A program made the position numbers and the translations under genes. The notes below the pieces were generated by a model. It was not told where the DNA came from and made no database searches. It worked only from the letters and a program-made list of their open reading frames with translations. From Acidobacteriota bacterium (GTDB taxonomy: Bacteria; Acidobacteriota; Terriglobia; Terriglobales; SCQP01), in the NCBI GenBank assembly GCA_021818955.1, contig JAKASR010000018.1, positions 17,071 through 81,070 of the forward strand: a DNA stretch of 64,000 bases. Reading direction: 5' to 3'. This document shows, piece by piece, positions 38,901-47,868 of the stretch. Numbering within the stretch: position 1 is the first letter of the stretch; each line of letters begins with the position of its first letter.

Positions 38901-39130
38901 TGGCCGTAATCGCTGCTCTTCCAGACGCCCCCTCCCGCCGTGCCCATGTAAAAAACATTGGGCTTGGCCGCAATCCCGGCGACGGTAGTGACTCTGCCAC
39001 CGGTATAAGGGCCTACACTGCGCCAGCGCAACGCGCTGGTGAGGCGGCCCGTCGGTACTGGCGCCGCAAATACCGGGGACAAGGCTAAAAAGAGAAAGGA
39101 AAAAAATAAAATGCGGTGTGCTTTGAACAT
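35966..39130 (-). CDS. Secreted BNR/sortilin (VPS10)-like beta-propeller protein
   Basis: Signal peptide from M at 39130; repeated Asp-box-like units (GVWKSSDYGHSWKNI, GMYKSTNGGKTWKYI, GVFKSTDGGRSWKKI). Upstream extension in the ORF track looks spurious. Confidence 0.88.
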   Translation of the reverse strand: MFKAHRILFFSFLFLALSPVFAAPVPTGRLTSALRWRSVGPYTGGRVTTVAGIAAKPNVFYMGTAGGGVWKSSDYGHSWKNISDKDFKCNNIGAMAIAPSNAKVIYVGTGDSAPRNTVLTGQGMYKSTNGGKTWKYIGLGETHIITWILVDPTNPDVVYVAALGHLFGRNPERGVFKSTDGGRSWKKILYVNDNTGAISLAMDPSHPGVIYAAMWQMSRRHWTFSSGGPGSGLYKTTNGGATWINITHRPGLPTGIFGKVGIAVAPSQPNILYALIQADYKGQAGGLFRSDNAGRSWKLINNSMNITQRAFYYMNVYVDPKDPNTIYLPNVGLYVSHNQGKKLIALHPPHGDNHVLWINPDHPQIFIEGNDGGATVTQNGGKAWSSENNQPTGQFYHANLDNQFPFHIYGAQQDRGSDDGPSAVSFGGIPPVWKDIRGGEMSWVVPTPGRPWITYGSGYYSIEWKENRRMGLVTNVSPWPDYKFGLAGSKIKYRYGWNHHPVVFALHNPNELLMGANVLFETFDEGIHWKVISPDLTRNDKSKQARPGGPISADVTGEEMFDTISSIAFSPLTDKIIWTGSDDGLVYVTTDAGGHWSQVRPPALPTWSTITCIEPSHAHPGAAYVSASRYDWDDFHPYVYKTTDYGKHWTQLTAGLPDDQYVESVRQDPNDPNLLFAGTSATMYMSLNGGRQWQPLKLNLPAVRVNDVEIQPEQHAVVLATFGRGFWVLDNLQFLEQLRTTRVASGEAHLFKPQQAWLTTGGGGLGPRGAGGQNLAPGVSVFFHLPASYNGSTPVKLSFTTASGKMIRSYTLHRKTKTKPKPLSSNPTVARKQREARLLAVKPGMNRFQWNMRYPDAVDVKGIYNSFFAAAVPVGPEVLPGTYYATLTYGQVTQKQPFAVKLDPNWHTPQAQLQQRFALLMRIHDALNRLDSNLNQAIAIRTELKKAIAGNQAAGGQVQSAMERLSRDIDHLVDLKIQSSEGALVYPGRLRSWLTSIANQIGTGLVPPTPAMVKVADGYIRQASAGVASLQADIAAAKAADRRLAGLGSSGGRL

Positions 39131-39383
39131 GTGGGGGTCCCTTGCTCTCCATCCGTACAATCCAGGAATCCAGGTTCGCCGTGCAGCATGCACACCTGCT
39201 CTTCTCCGAGCCAGGCTACCCCGGAAAGTAATGCTGCAGGATAGTTCGCCGTCTCCGGCTTGCGGGCATGAACAGCCATGCGCCCGCCGCGCTGGCGGAC
39301 GGCTGCTGAGTATACACGATCCCCTATGAATCATAAATATTTTTTAACCGGCTTCAGGCTGGCGGCCAGGCCGAAAGCTCAAA

Positions 39384-39574
39384 TAAGCGTTACCGGCCGA
39401 GTCGGACAGCAGTTTTCGTCCGAAATCGCAGGCCGAAGCGCGGGGTTCCTATTAGGTCCCGCGCCTATTAACGACAATAAACTTTCGGCAGCCATGAGTA
39501 TTCGCAAAGCGTCCGGTTTCGGCCGGACCTTTGCGAAAGCGTCAGCGCCTAAAAGTAAAAGCGGCCGAGCCGCT
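39384..39574 (+). repeat. Dispersed structured repeat, copy A (191 nt, two internal deletions)
   Basis: taagcgttaccggccgagtcggacag...aaaagtaaaagcggccgagccgct, shared with copies B-E. Confidence 0.92.
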
Positions 39575-39721
39575 TTATTGAACAGCAGTCTTTTAGGGTT
39601 ACATGAGACCTCTGCCCGTATTGGGGTTTTTCGTCACACCCGGTTGCGTTGCCGCCATCCGATGGCTTGTCTTCCGCGGCGGGAAACAGGAAACTAGCTA
39701 AGGAAGACATTCCCCCCCACC

Positions 39722-40570
39722 ATGCTCTGGCAACGCAGTTTAGGCAAATTCGAACTGACGGTGATTGCCGATCGGGCCTACCGCTCCGATGGCGGACAAA
39801 TGTTCGGTGTCGTTCCCAAGCGGCTTTGGGGCGCACAGGTCCCCAGCGATGAGCTTAATCGCATCACCATGGGGATGAACTCGCTGCTGGTGCGCACCGG
39901 TGGCCAGACGGTATTAATTGAAACCGGAGCGGGTAACAAGCTGAACCCGAAACAGATGGATATCTGGGCGGTGGACCCGCGCCGTGATTATTTGGAACGC
40001 CTGGCGGCAGCCGGTTTTCCCGCCGATACGATTGACATGGTCATCAATACTCATCTGCATTTCGATCATTGCGGCTGGAATACTGTACGCGATGAGGAAG
40101 GTCGCATACAGCCGGCTTTTCCCCGCGCCCGCTATTACGTGCAGCGAGGGGAGTGGGAGCGCGCGCGCGCACAGCATGAACGCGACCGCATCAGTTATCT
40201 GGACGAAAATTACACCCCGCTGGTGGAATCGGGCCGGATGACGCTGCTCGAAGGCGATCGCGAACTGCTCCCCGGAATCCGCGTGCGGGTACAGTGCGGG
40301 CATACGCGCTGGATGCAGGTGGTCGAAGTGCGTTCAGAGGGTGAATGCGCCTGCTATATCTCCGATCTGATGCCAACGCGCTGGCATCTGCAGCCGACCT
40401 GGGTGACTGCTTTCGATCTTTACCCGCTGGAAACCATTGCGAACAAACACCACCTGCTGGAAGCGGCGGTGCGCGAGCGCTGGCTCATGGTCTTCACCCA
40501 TGATCCGGAACTGCCCTGGGCCGAAGTTGAGCAGGGCGAGCATGGAAAATTCCGCCTCCGCACCGCTTGA
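39722..40570 (+). CDS. MBL-fold metallo-hydrolase
   Basis: NTHLHFDHCGWNT metal-binding motif. Confidence 0.92.
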   Translation: MLWQRSLGKFELTVIADRAYRSDGGQMFGVVPKRLWGAQVPSDELNRITMGMNSLLVRTGGQTVLIETGAGNKLNPKQMDIWAVDPRRDYLERLAAAGFPADTIDMVINTHLHFDHCGWNTVRDEEGRIQPAFPRARYYVQRGEWERARAQHERDRISYLDENYTPLVESGRMTLLEGDRELLPGIRVRVQCGHTRWMQVVEVRSEGECACYISDLMPTRWHLQPTWVTAFDLYPLETIANKHHLLEAAVRERWLMVFTHDPELPWAEVEQGEHGKFRLRTA

Positions 40571-40633
40571 ACTACACACCCCTGCCCCCATCCAGGCATC
40601 GCAAAGAAAGAATGCGACACCGGAGGTATCAGT

Positions 40634-41491
40634 ATGAGTACAGTGCGCAGTATTGAACGGCGCATTTTCCAGCGCCGGCAGGCGGACCGCGAACTGCATC
40701 AGTTGGCGGCTGTCCAGCCTGGTGTACTGCAAATGCGCGGAGTGGAATGGAACGGCGTCTGGTCCGGCTATATGATCTTCGCCGGAGTCGCCATTCTGCT
40801 ATTGAGTTTTGTGCTCGGTATCGGGTTCTCGTCGGTAAATCCGATGCTTCCTTCTTCCTGGGCCGGAGCGGGCAGCGGGATGGGGATCTGGAGCGTGATT
40901 GCGCTGCTCATCTCCACGTTCATCGGCTGTTGGGTTGCAGGCCGGACGCCCCCCGCCACTCGGCAACACGGCATTGCCAAGGGCTTGGTGCTTTGGGGCA
41001 TGATTCTGCTGACCATGCTGGCGATCGGAGGTTGGGTAGCCGGCCAGGCGATTAAAGTTGCCGCTTCCGGCACTGCCGTGGCTTCCAGCGCCCTCACTGG
41101 CGCTTCCCAGACCGGGGTCACCATTTTTCATGGCAAACTCCGCACCGATGGTTTTAATGTGAGCCGCGCCCAGGCTGGCGATATCGGCGCTCGCATCGCT
41201 TCCGGACACACTGCCAGCGCCGCTACGGCGCTGGCGCACGATAGCGGCATGCCACTCGCAGCGGCTACGGCCGAGGTCAGCAAAATCCGTAGTTCAGTGA
41301 GTGGCGTGGGTGGAAGCGTGAAAAGCATGGCTTCGAAAGCGGCGCCGGCCGCCAAGACCGGGGGCAGCGCCATCTCCTGGGCTTATTTCTGGGTTGCTCT
41401 CCTCGGCCTCGGCTGCGCCATCCTGGGCGGCGCGCTGGGCGGCGGCGGTTTGCGGCGTAGCGCAACTACCCCGGCGCCGCGTAAAGCTTAA
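40634..41491 (+). CDS. Hypothetical membrane protein
   Basis: Four or more TM segments and an Ala/Ser-rich domain. Confidence 0.65.
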   Translation: MSTVRSIERRIFQRRQADRELHQLAAVQPGVLQMRGVEWNGVWSGYMIFAGVAILLLSFVLGIGFSSVNPMLPSSWAGAGSGMGIWSVIALLISTFIGCWVAGRTPPATRQHGIAKGLVLWGMILLTMLAIGGWVAGQAIKVAASGTAVASSALTGASQTGVTIFHGKLRTDGFNVSRAQAGDIGARIASGHTASAATALAHDSGMPLAAATAEVSKIRSSVSGVGGSVKSMASKAAPAAKTGGSAISWAYFWVALLGLGCAILGGALGGGGLRRSATTPAPRKA

Positions 41492-41510
41492 TGCTTAGAC
41501 AAAAAGCGTT

Positions 41511-41723
41511 AACGGTCGAGTCGGACAGCAGTTTTCGTCCGAAATCGCAGGCCGAAGCGCGGGGTTCCTATTAGGTCCCGCGCCTATGAACGACAATACC
41601 AAGCAATTCCGCAGGAATTGCGCCTGGCAATGCCCGGCCGCCATGAGTATTCGCCAAGCGTCCGGTTTCGGCCGGACCTTTGCGAAAGCGTCAGCGCCTA
41701 AAAGTAAAAGCGGCCGTGCCGCT
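41511..41723 (+). repeat. Dispersed structured repeat, copy B (213 nt, one internal deletion)
   Basis: Same 5' and 3' modules as copies A, C, D, E. Confidence 0.92.
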
Positions 41724-41802
41724 CTTGGCCGGTTCTCCGCGTCCGGCGGGGAACCCGCCAGGGAATGGGATCGCGGGGCAGAGGGGCTGGCATTTACAAG
41801 CT

Positions 41803-42099
41803 TTAAAATTTGAAGAGTTGGTCTAGCTTTTTGCGCGCGGCATCAGCCGGATTGGCGCGCGGCGCCTGATTGACGGCTACTACCTTGAGCGGCGAAAAAT
41901 AATCGCAATAATTATTCCTGTCTTTGGCGCGCACCCACTCGGCTTGGGTTTCCTGGCATTCGTTGTGTTTGCTCGGATCGAAATGCCGGCAGTTTCGGCA
42001 GACGTGCAGATCGGCATCGCATTGAGCGCAGGTGGCCCGGGTCGGAACCTTTTCTCCGCTTAAAAGCCGTAATTCGTGGCCACACTTCCAGCAGTTCAT
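41803..42099 (-). CDS. Small zinc-ribbon-like Cys-rich protein
   Basis: CWKCGHEL ... CAQCDADLHVCRNCRHFDPSKHNEC. Confidence 0.75.
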   Translation of the reverse strand: MNCWKCGHELRLLSGEKVPTRATCAQCDADLHVCRNCRHFDPSKHNECQETQAEWVRAKDRNNYCDYFSPLKVVAVNQAPRANPADAARKKLDQLFKF

Positions 42100-42280
42100 G
42101 CTTCCAGGCTAACTCGGGAACCCGCTTCCAGGCAAAGGAGCGATGGATGCATTTTGCGCCCAGGGGTTGTTCCGGAGGGACGATTCTTTCCCCGGCCTGT
42201 CGTCCGAGGCCGAGTTGAGCGATACTGCTTCCATCACCTGTTCAAGCCAATGCAGATTAATCCCTGGAGGATTCGCAGCC

Positions 42281-42586
42281 ATGCTTTCTCGTGCGAAGAT
42301 TCAACGCATGATTCTGGCCATCACGGCGCTGGTGGCGCTTGCCGGAATCAGCGCCACGGCCCAATTCGATAATCGCCAGGTGCATGACCGGATTAAACAG
42401 GATTTGAAGAAGCACAAGCTGGCGAATATCAGCGTCACGGTGGATGCGGGTGAAGTGGTGCTCACCGGAACGGTGGTGGCCCAGCCACAACGCAAGCAGG
42501 CGGGCCAAATTGCGCGCTCCGACGCGCCCGGAATGCTGGTGCTCAACTACATTGCCCTGCAAAAGCCTAAAAAGCCGCAGAACTGA
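42281..42586 (+). CDS. Secreted single-BON-domain protein
   Basis: Strong RBS (ctggagg) before ATG at 42281; signal peptide then VHDRIKQDLKKHKLANISVTVDAGEVVLTGTVVAQPQRKQAGQIARSDAPGMLVLNYI. Confidence 0.8.
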   Translation: MLSRAKIQRMILAITALVALAGISATAQFDNRQVHDRIKQDLKKHKLANISVTVDAGEVVLTGTVVAQPQRKQAGQIARSDAPGMLVLNYIALQKPKKPQN

Positions 42587-42672
42587 TGCGGTTAGACATG
42601 CTCCATCAGGCCACAGCTCTCAGGTAATCGCCAGCCCGAACAAAATGCCCTGGCCGCCGCTGCCGGCGCTCC

Positions 42673-42707
42673 ATAAGCGTTAACGGCCGAGTCGGACAGC
42701 AGTTTTG
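42673..42707 (+). repeat. Truncated 5' end of the dispersed repeat
   Basis: ataagcgttaacggccgagtcggacagcagttttggtc, near identical to the 5' end of copies A/B. Confidence 0.8.
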
Positions 42708-42847
42708 GTCGTGCCGCATCATTGCAATGCGCTAATCAATGGCGCCGGGCAAACTAGGGTTCGCCAAGGTGCGTCCCTTGCCCCGAGCCGCAGTTGCTGG
42801 CGGCGAGCCGCCCGCAGCCTGGCGGGCGCGCGGCAGCTCGTAAACAG

Positions 42848-44770
42848 CTAAATTTCTTCCGGATTGGCTAGTCGTACGCGCACCTTCGCCGGCGCCGGAT
42901 CGAGGGCGAAAGCGCGGATGCGTTCGGTCAGACCGTCGCTGTCCAGTCCATACTTGGCGTGCAACAGCGCCGGAGCGCCGTGGGGAATGATGCGGTCGGG
43001 CACGCCCAATCGCAAAATCGAAACCGGGATACGGCGATCTTGCACCAATGCCGCCACTAAGGCGCCAAACCCCCCGGCCAGCGTTCCTTCTTCCACGGTA
43101 ACCAAAAATGGTTTTTCCGCCGCCAGGCAGGCAATCAGTTCCTCGTCCAGGGGTTTGACGAATCGGGCGTTGATCACGGTCAGGGATAATCCTTCATGCG
43201 CCAGACGCCCGGCCGCTTCCAGCGAGGGCTGGACCATATTGCCCAATGCGAGAATGGCGCCATCGCTCCCCTCGCGCAGTATCTCTGCCCGGCCGATTTC
43301 CAATTTATGCAAAGGCTCCAGCGGCACGCCCAGCCCGTTGCCGCGCGGATAACGCAACGCAATCGGCCCCGGATGTTCAACCGCGGTATAGAGCATGTGG
43401 CGCAGCTCGTTTTCATCTTTGGGCGCCATTAAGGTCATATGCGGCGCGGCGGCAAGGTAAGCCAAATCATAGAGCCCGTGATGAGTCGGACCATCAGCGC
43501 CAACGATTCCGCCGCGATCGAGGGCGAAGATGACCGGCAGGCGCATCAGGCAGACGTCATGAATCACCTGATCGTAGGCGCGTTGCAGGAAGGTGGAATA
43601 AATTGCCGCCACGGGGCGGTAGCCTTCGCAAGCCAATCCGGCGGCGAAGGTGATGGCATGCTGCTCGGCAATGCCCACATCATAGAAGCGTCCCGGAAAG
43701 CGGCGCGCGAATTCGTCCAGCCCGGTGCCTTCCGTCATCGCCGCGGTGATGGCAACTATGCGGTCATTGGCGGCCGCCAACTCGCACATCGTCTGCCCGA
43801 AGATGCCGGTGTAGGAAGGCGGCGCCGTGGGCGCTTTTTTAAAAACACCGGTAGCGACATCGAAAGCGGTCACGCCATGATATTTCACGGGCAATTGCTC
43901 GGCATGGGGATATCCCTTGCCCTTTTGCGTCACGACGTGCAGTAATACCGGGCTGTCGCTGTCCTTCACCCGGTTGAGGGCATCGAGCAAGGCATCCAGA
44001 TTGTGGCCATTGATGGGGCCCACGTATTTGAAGCCGAGTTCTTCAAATACCAGTCCGGGCAGAATCATGGTTTTGGCGGCATCCACCAAATCGCGGGTGA
44101 GGTGCAGCAGCCGGCGTCCGACCCGCGGCACCGAGCGGATCAATAATTCCACTTCTTCCTTGACCCGCATGTAGGCTTGGCCATGGACGATGCGGTTCAG
44201 ATAACCGGCAATGGCGCCCACATTGGGCGAGATGGACATCTCGTTATCGTTGAGAATGATTAGCAGCTTGCGCTTGAGATGCCCGGCCTGGTTCAGGCCC
44301 TCCAGACCAATGCCGCCTGTCAGCCCGGCATCGCCGATTACGGCGATAACGTAATGGTCTTCCCCCTTCAGGTCGCGGGCCACCGCCATGCCTAGCGCGG
44401 CGGAAATCGAGGTGCAGGCATGGGCGACATTGAAAGCGTCGTAAGGGCTTTCATCTCGTACGGGAAAGCCCGATATCCCGCCATACTGCCGCAGGGTAGG
44501 GAAGCGGTCGCGGCGTCCGGTCAGGATTTTATGCCCATAGGCCTGGTGGCCCACATCCCAGACGATTTTGTCGCGCGGCGCGTCAAAGGTGTAATGCAGG
44601 GCCAACGTGAGCTCTACCGCGCCCAGGCTGGAGGCCAAATGGCCGCCGACCTTGGCGACGGTCGAAATCATATATTCGCGCAACTCGGCCGCAACTGCCG
44701 GCAGTTCCTCGCGCGGGATACGTTTCAGATCGGCCGGAGAATCAATGCGGTTCAGGTAGTCCAGCGGCAT
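42848..44770 (-). CDS. dxs: 1-deoxy-D-xylulose-5-phosphate synthase
   Basis: KIVWDVGHQAYGHKILTGR, YVIAVIGDAGLTGGIGLEGLN, DVGIAEQHAITFAAGLACEG. Confidence 0.96.
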   Translation of the reverse strand: MPLDYLNRIDSPADLKRIPREELPAVAAELREYMISTVAKVGGHLASSLGAVELTLALHYTFDAPRDKIVWDVGHQAYGHKILTGRRDRFPTLRQYGGISGFPVRDESPYDAFNVAHACTSISAALGMAVARDLKGEDHYVIAVIGDAGLTGGIGLEGLNQAGHLKRKLLIILNDNEMSISPNVGAIAGYLNRIVHGQAYMRVKEEVELLIRSVPRVGRRLLHLTRDLVDAAKTMILPGLVFEELGFKYVGPINGHNLDALLDALNRVKDSDSPVLLHVVTQKGKGYPHAEQLPVKYHGVTAFDVATGVFKKAPTAPPSYTGIFGQTMCELAAANDRIVAITAAMTEGTGLDEFARRFPGRFYDVGIAEQHAITFAAGLACEGYRPVAAIYSTFLQRAYDQVIHDVCLMRLPVIFALDRGGIVGADGPTHHGLYDLAYLAAAPHMTLMAPKDENELRHMLYTAVEHPGPIALRYPRGNGLGVPLEPLHKLEIGRAEILREGSDGAILALGNMVQPSLEAAGRLAHEGLSLTVINARFVKPLDEELIACLAAEKPFLVTVEEGTLAGGFGALVAALVQDRRIPVSILRLGVPDRIIPHGAPALLHAKYGLDSDGLTERIRAFALDPAPAKVRVRLANPEEI

Positions 44771-44891
44771 GGGGTTATTTCCAAGTTATCAGACCTGTCT
44801 GACGGGAGCAAACGGGTGGAAAGCGGGAATTAGGCGGAGGCGCAACCTAAGCCGGGGATCGCCGCGCAGGTGGGCTGGGCTAGACTGAAAT

Positions 44892-45773
44892 GTGCGATTC
44901 GAGAGTTGGTTAAGACGCGAGCGCCGGGAACTGGAGCGGCGGCTAAAGTTGGCGCTGCCTGGGGCGCGACAGTATCCCCAGCGGTTGCATGCCGCCATGC
45001 GCGATTCGGTCTTAGGCGGCGGCAAACGGCTCCGGCCGTTACTATGCCGCGCCGCCGCGCAGGCCATTTCCGGACACCCCCAGGCTGCCGCTTGGCCGCC
45101 TGCGTTGGCATTGGAGCTGCTGCACGCCTATTCACTGATCCATGATGATTTGCCTGCGCTGGATAATGATGCATGGCGGCGCGGGCGCCCGACCTGCCAT
45201 AAAGCGTATGGCGAAACCACGGCCATTTTGGCCGGCGATGGCTTGCAGGCTCTGGCCTTTGCCCAATTAGGCGCGGTGCAGCCGCCCGTGCGAGCGCGTG
45301 CCATGTTACGGGTATTGGCCACCGCCGCCGGCACACCGAATGGCATGGTGGGCGGACAAATGGCTGATATGCTGGCGCCCGGCGAGCGCGCCACCCCCGC
45401 CCGCCTGGCCTATGTACACCGCCATAAGACCGCGGCCTTGATCCGCGCCGCCTTGGTGCTGGGCGGACTAGCGGCTGGCGCGGATCGCCGGCAATTGCGG
45501 CTGCTGCACCGTTTCGGCTCCAACATCGGCCTTGCTTTTCAGATCGTGGATGATTTGCTCGATCTCGATGGCGACCCCGTTGCTATGGGTAAAAGCACGG
45601 GCAAAGACCAGCAGCAGCATAAGCTCACCTATCCTTCGCTGTACGGACGGGAGAAATCGCAGAGGATGGCGCGCCGCTTGGAACATGCGGCGCTGGCTAC
45701 ACTGGCGACTTTTGCAAGCTCGGCCGAGCCGCTACGGGAATTGACCATGCGTATGGTCGAACGCCAGACTTAA
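44892..45773 (+). CDS. Polyprenyl synthetase (farnesyl/geranylgeranyl diphosphate synthase type)
   Basis: GGGKRLRPLLC, LIHDDLPALDND and QIVDDLLDLDGD aspartate-rich motifs; divergent from dxs. Confidence 0.93.
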   Translation: MRFESWLRRERRELERRLKLALPGARQYPQRLHAAMRDSVLGGGKRLRPLLCRAAAQAISGHPQAAAWPPALALELLHAYSLIHDDLPALDNDAWRRGRPTCHKAYGETTAILAGDGLQALAFAQLGAVQPPVRARAMLRVLATAAGTPNGMVGGQMADMLAPGERATPARLAYVHRHKTAALIRAALVLGGLAAGADRRQLRLLHRFGSNIGLAFQIVDDLLDLDGDPVAMGKSTGKDQQQHKLTYPSLYGREKSQRMARRLEHAALATLATFASSAEPLRELTMRMVERQT

Positions 45774-45810
45774 CCCACCTGCGCAGCGGAACCTGCGCTG
45801 CTGTTAAAAT

Positions 45811-46026
45811 ATGGGTATGCCTCTCTATGAGTATCAATGCTTGGAATGCGGCCGGCGCTTTGAGCGTTTACGCCGGCTCCAGGATGATGAAGGTTCGGGC
45901 AAGCCGCAGGGTGTACGCTGCGAATGTGGCAGTGGCAAAGTGGAACGGATTGTGTTTTCGCGCGTGGCGGTGCAAGCCGCCAATGGTTCTGCCGCCTCTG
46001 CCTGCTGCAATCCAGGTGGCACTTGA
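45811..46026 (+). CDS. FmdB-family zinc-ribbon protein
   Basis: MPLYEYQCLECGRRFERLRRLQDDE...CECGSGKVERIVFSRVAV. Confidence 0.88.
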   Translation: MGMPLYEYQCLECGRRFERLRRLQDDEGSGKPQGVRCECGSGKVERIVFSRVAVQAANGSAASACCNPGGT

Positions 46027-46095
46027 CGCCGCGGTTGACATCCCGGTTCGGGATGCAATCCCCAGCATAATGAATGAATTGGAGCCTTGGAACGT

Positions 46096-46338
46096 ATGAA
46101 TTCGCCCAAGCCCCGCCAGGGCATCTTCAACCGCTTTCAAACCTTCGCTTACGGCTTGTACGTTCCCACCAGCATGGATGCGCATTTCGACCCATATGGG
46201 GAAGCTGCCGTAGTGGGCAAATTGCGTCCACAGATGGAGAATGTGCCGCGTTTAACGATTACCGTGCAGGCGTCTGGCACGCAGCCAGCGAAGCCGGTCG
46301 ATGTGTCTGCGCTGCGCTCCAGGGCCATGCTCAATTGA
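46096..46338 (+). CDS. Small hypothetical protein
   Basis: MNSPKPRQGIFNRFQTFAYGLYVPTSMDAHFDPYGEAAVVGKLRPQ...; co-directional with the preceding gene. Not a recognised family. Confidence 0.4.
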   Translation: MNSPKPRQGIFNRFQTFAYGLYVPTSMDAHFDPYGEAAVVGKLRPQMENVPRLTITVQASGTQPAKPVDVSALRSRAMLN

Positions 46339-46701
46339 GCCAAAACCATTAGGTCAGCCTGCGACGTAATCGCCTAAAGCGCTGTAATCGCCTGAAGGTG
46401 CCTAGAATATTAACTGAATTCCCGTTTTTTCCCTTTTGAGGGTGGGCAAATGACTCTATAGTAAGCATCGGCGGCTGAAAATACGAATTCGGGGTGTAGC
46501 TGGAACAGTGCATTTATTAGCTTTGGCAGGCAGTTTGGCAATCTCACTGGCGGTCGGCGTTGGCGCGGCGCGCGGAATTTTAGCGCTGTTGTTTGGACGG
46601 CACACGCAGGGAAAATAGCCGCCGGGTTAAGGTTCCGTCCCTCAGCCTTCCCGGGGAGGGCGCGTCTTTAGCGGTAAAATACAAAAGAAGCGCGGGCCTG
46701 C

Positions 46702-46791
46702 GGAGAGATGGCCGAGTGGCTGAAGGCGCACGCTTGGAAAGCGTGTATATCCGAAAGGGTATCCAGGGTTCGAATCCCTGTCTCTCCGCCA
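46702..46791 (+). tRNA. tRNA-Ser (GGA anticodon)
   Basis: Acceptor GGAGAGA/TCTCTCC, anticodon stem-loop CACGC-TTGGAAA-GCGTG, long variable arm, GGTTCGAATCC T-arm, encoded CCA. Confidence 0.96.
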
Positions 46792-46828
46792 TTCAGTCTT
46801 TGCCGCAAATTGACGGAACGACCAAACG

Positions 46829-47821
46829 CTAGTGCAACGTTTGGGTTGACAACAACGCGGGCGTGATTACGATATTTCGAAACTCCACTCGTCCGGCCTC
46901 GCTGCCCTGCAGATAAATGGGGCCGGGCGTCCCTTCGTTGCTATTAAGCGCTCCGCCGGTGATCCCCGGAATCTGTTGATGATCGATGATGGTTGTACCA
47001 TTTTGCACTACCGTGACCGTGCGCCCGACCAGGGTGATATCGTAAGTCTGCCAAACATTAGCGCGGCGCGGCTGCGCCGGGTGAGGGGTAAGAAAGCCGT
47101 AGATCGCCCCTTCTTGCTGGTCGGCTGGCGCCGACCCCGAATTGGTTTCAATCTGCACCTCGTAGCGGCCCCGCAGATAGACCCCGCTATTCGAATCGGG
47201 GCCTGCATTGAACTCGACGTGCAGCTTGAAATTCGAAAATTGGGCGGTGGAAATCAGTTCGGAACCGCTTCCATTCTTCACCAGAAGATGGTGTTCGACC
47301 CTCCAAACTTTGGCTTGGCTGGGATCGGCGAACTTCCATCCGGCAAAATTCCGGCCGTTGAACAGCCGGATGGGCTTGCCCCATTTGGAAACCGTCTGCC
47401 CGCTCAGTGCCGGGGCTCGCCGGCCTGTCCATGGCCAAGTGGCTCCGTTTGGGCCGCTAGCCGTCCCTTCAAGCCGTCTGTTGGCCAGCTTCCCTGTAAA
47501 CTGCCCGGGGCCGTAGTAATCCACATGGGTGGGCATGGAGAACTCGATAGTCCCATTTGCCACCGACGCCTTGACCGCGTGAGTCGCCGCCCCCGCAAAT
47601 CCCACCACTAGAACTTGCGGCTGCGCTCCCGCCGCGGTTACATCGATCCAGGAAGGATAAGCGCGGGCCGCCGTTTTTACCGTTAAATCCCATCGCCCCA
47701 AAAACGGCGTAACCGATGCCGACGGGTTTGGCCGCGCGCTCGTCCTTGGGGAACAGCTCCAACTGGCTAAGAGCACGGTGAACATCATTGCCAGCCACAA
47801 CGGCTTCTGTTGGCCCATCAT
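46829..47821 (-). CDS. DUF1080 (3-keto-disaccharide hydrolase) domain lipoprotein
   Basis: Lipobox-like [21 protein letters not shown] ... [10 protein letters not shown] ... [15 protein letters not shown]. Confidence 0.85.
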   Translation of the reverse strand: MMGQQKPLWLAMMFTVLLASWSCSPRTSARPNPSASVTPFLGRWDLTVKTAARAYPSWIDVTAAGAQPQVLVVGFAGAATHAVKASVANGTIEFSMPTHVDYYGPGQFTGKLANRRLEGTASGPNGATWPWTGRRAPALSGQTVSKWGKPIRLFNGRNFAGWKFADPSQAKVWRVEHHLLVKNGSGSELISTAQFSNFKLHVEFNAGPDSNSGVYLRGRYEVQIETNSGSAPADQQEGAIYGFLTPHPAQPRRANVWQTYDITLVGRTVTVVQNGTTIIDHQQIPGITGGALNSNEGTPGPIYLQGSEAGRVEFRNIVITPALLSTQTLH

Positions 47822-47868
47822 CTTTCGCCTCCTGCTTCGCCTCTGATCCCGGAACGCTTCTGGTTTTC

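Noticed and set aside
45718-45735. cggccgagccgct within the polyprenyl synthetase gene as another repeat end
   Set aside because: Only the short palindromic core matches and it is within conserved coding sequence; likely chance.
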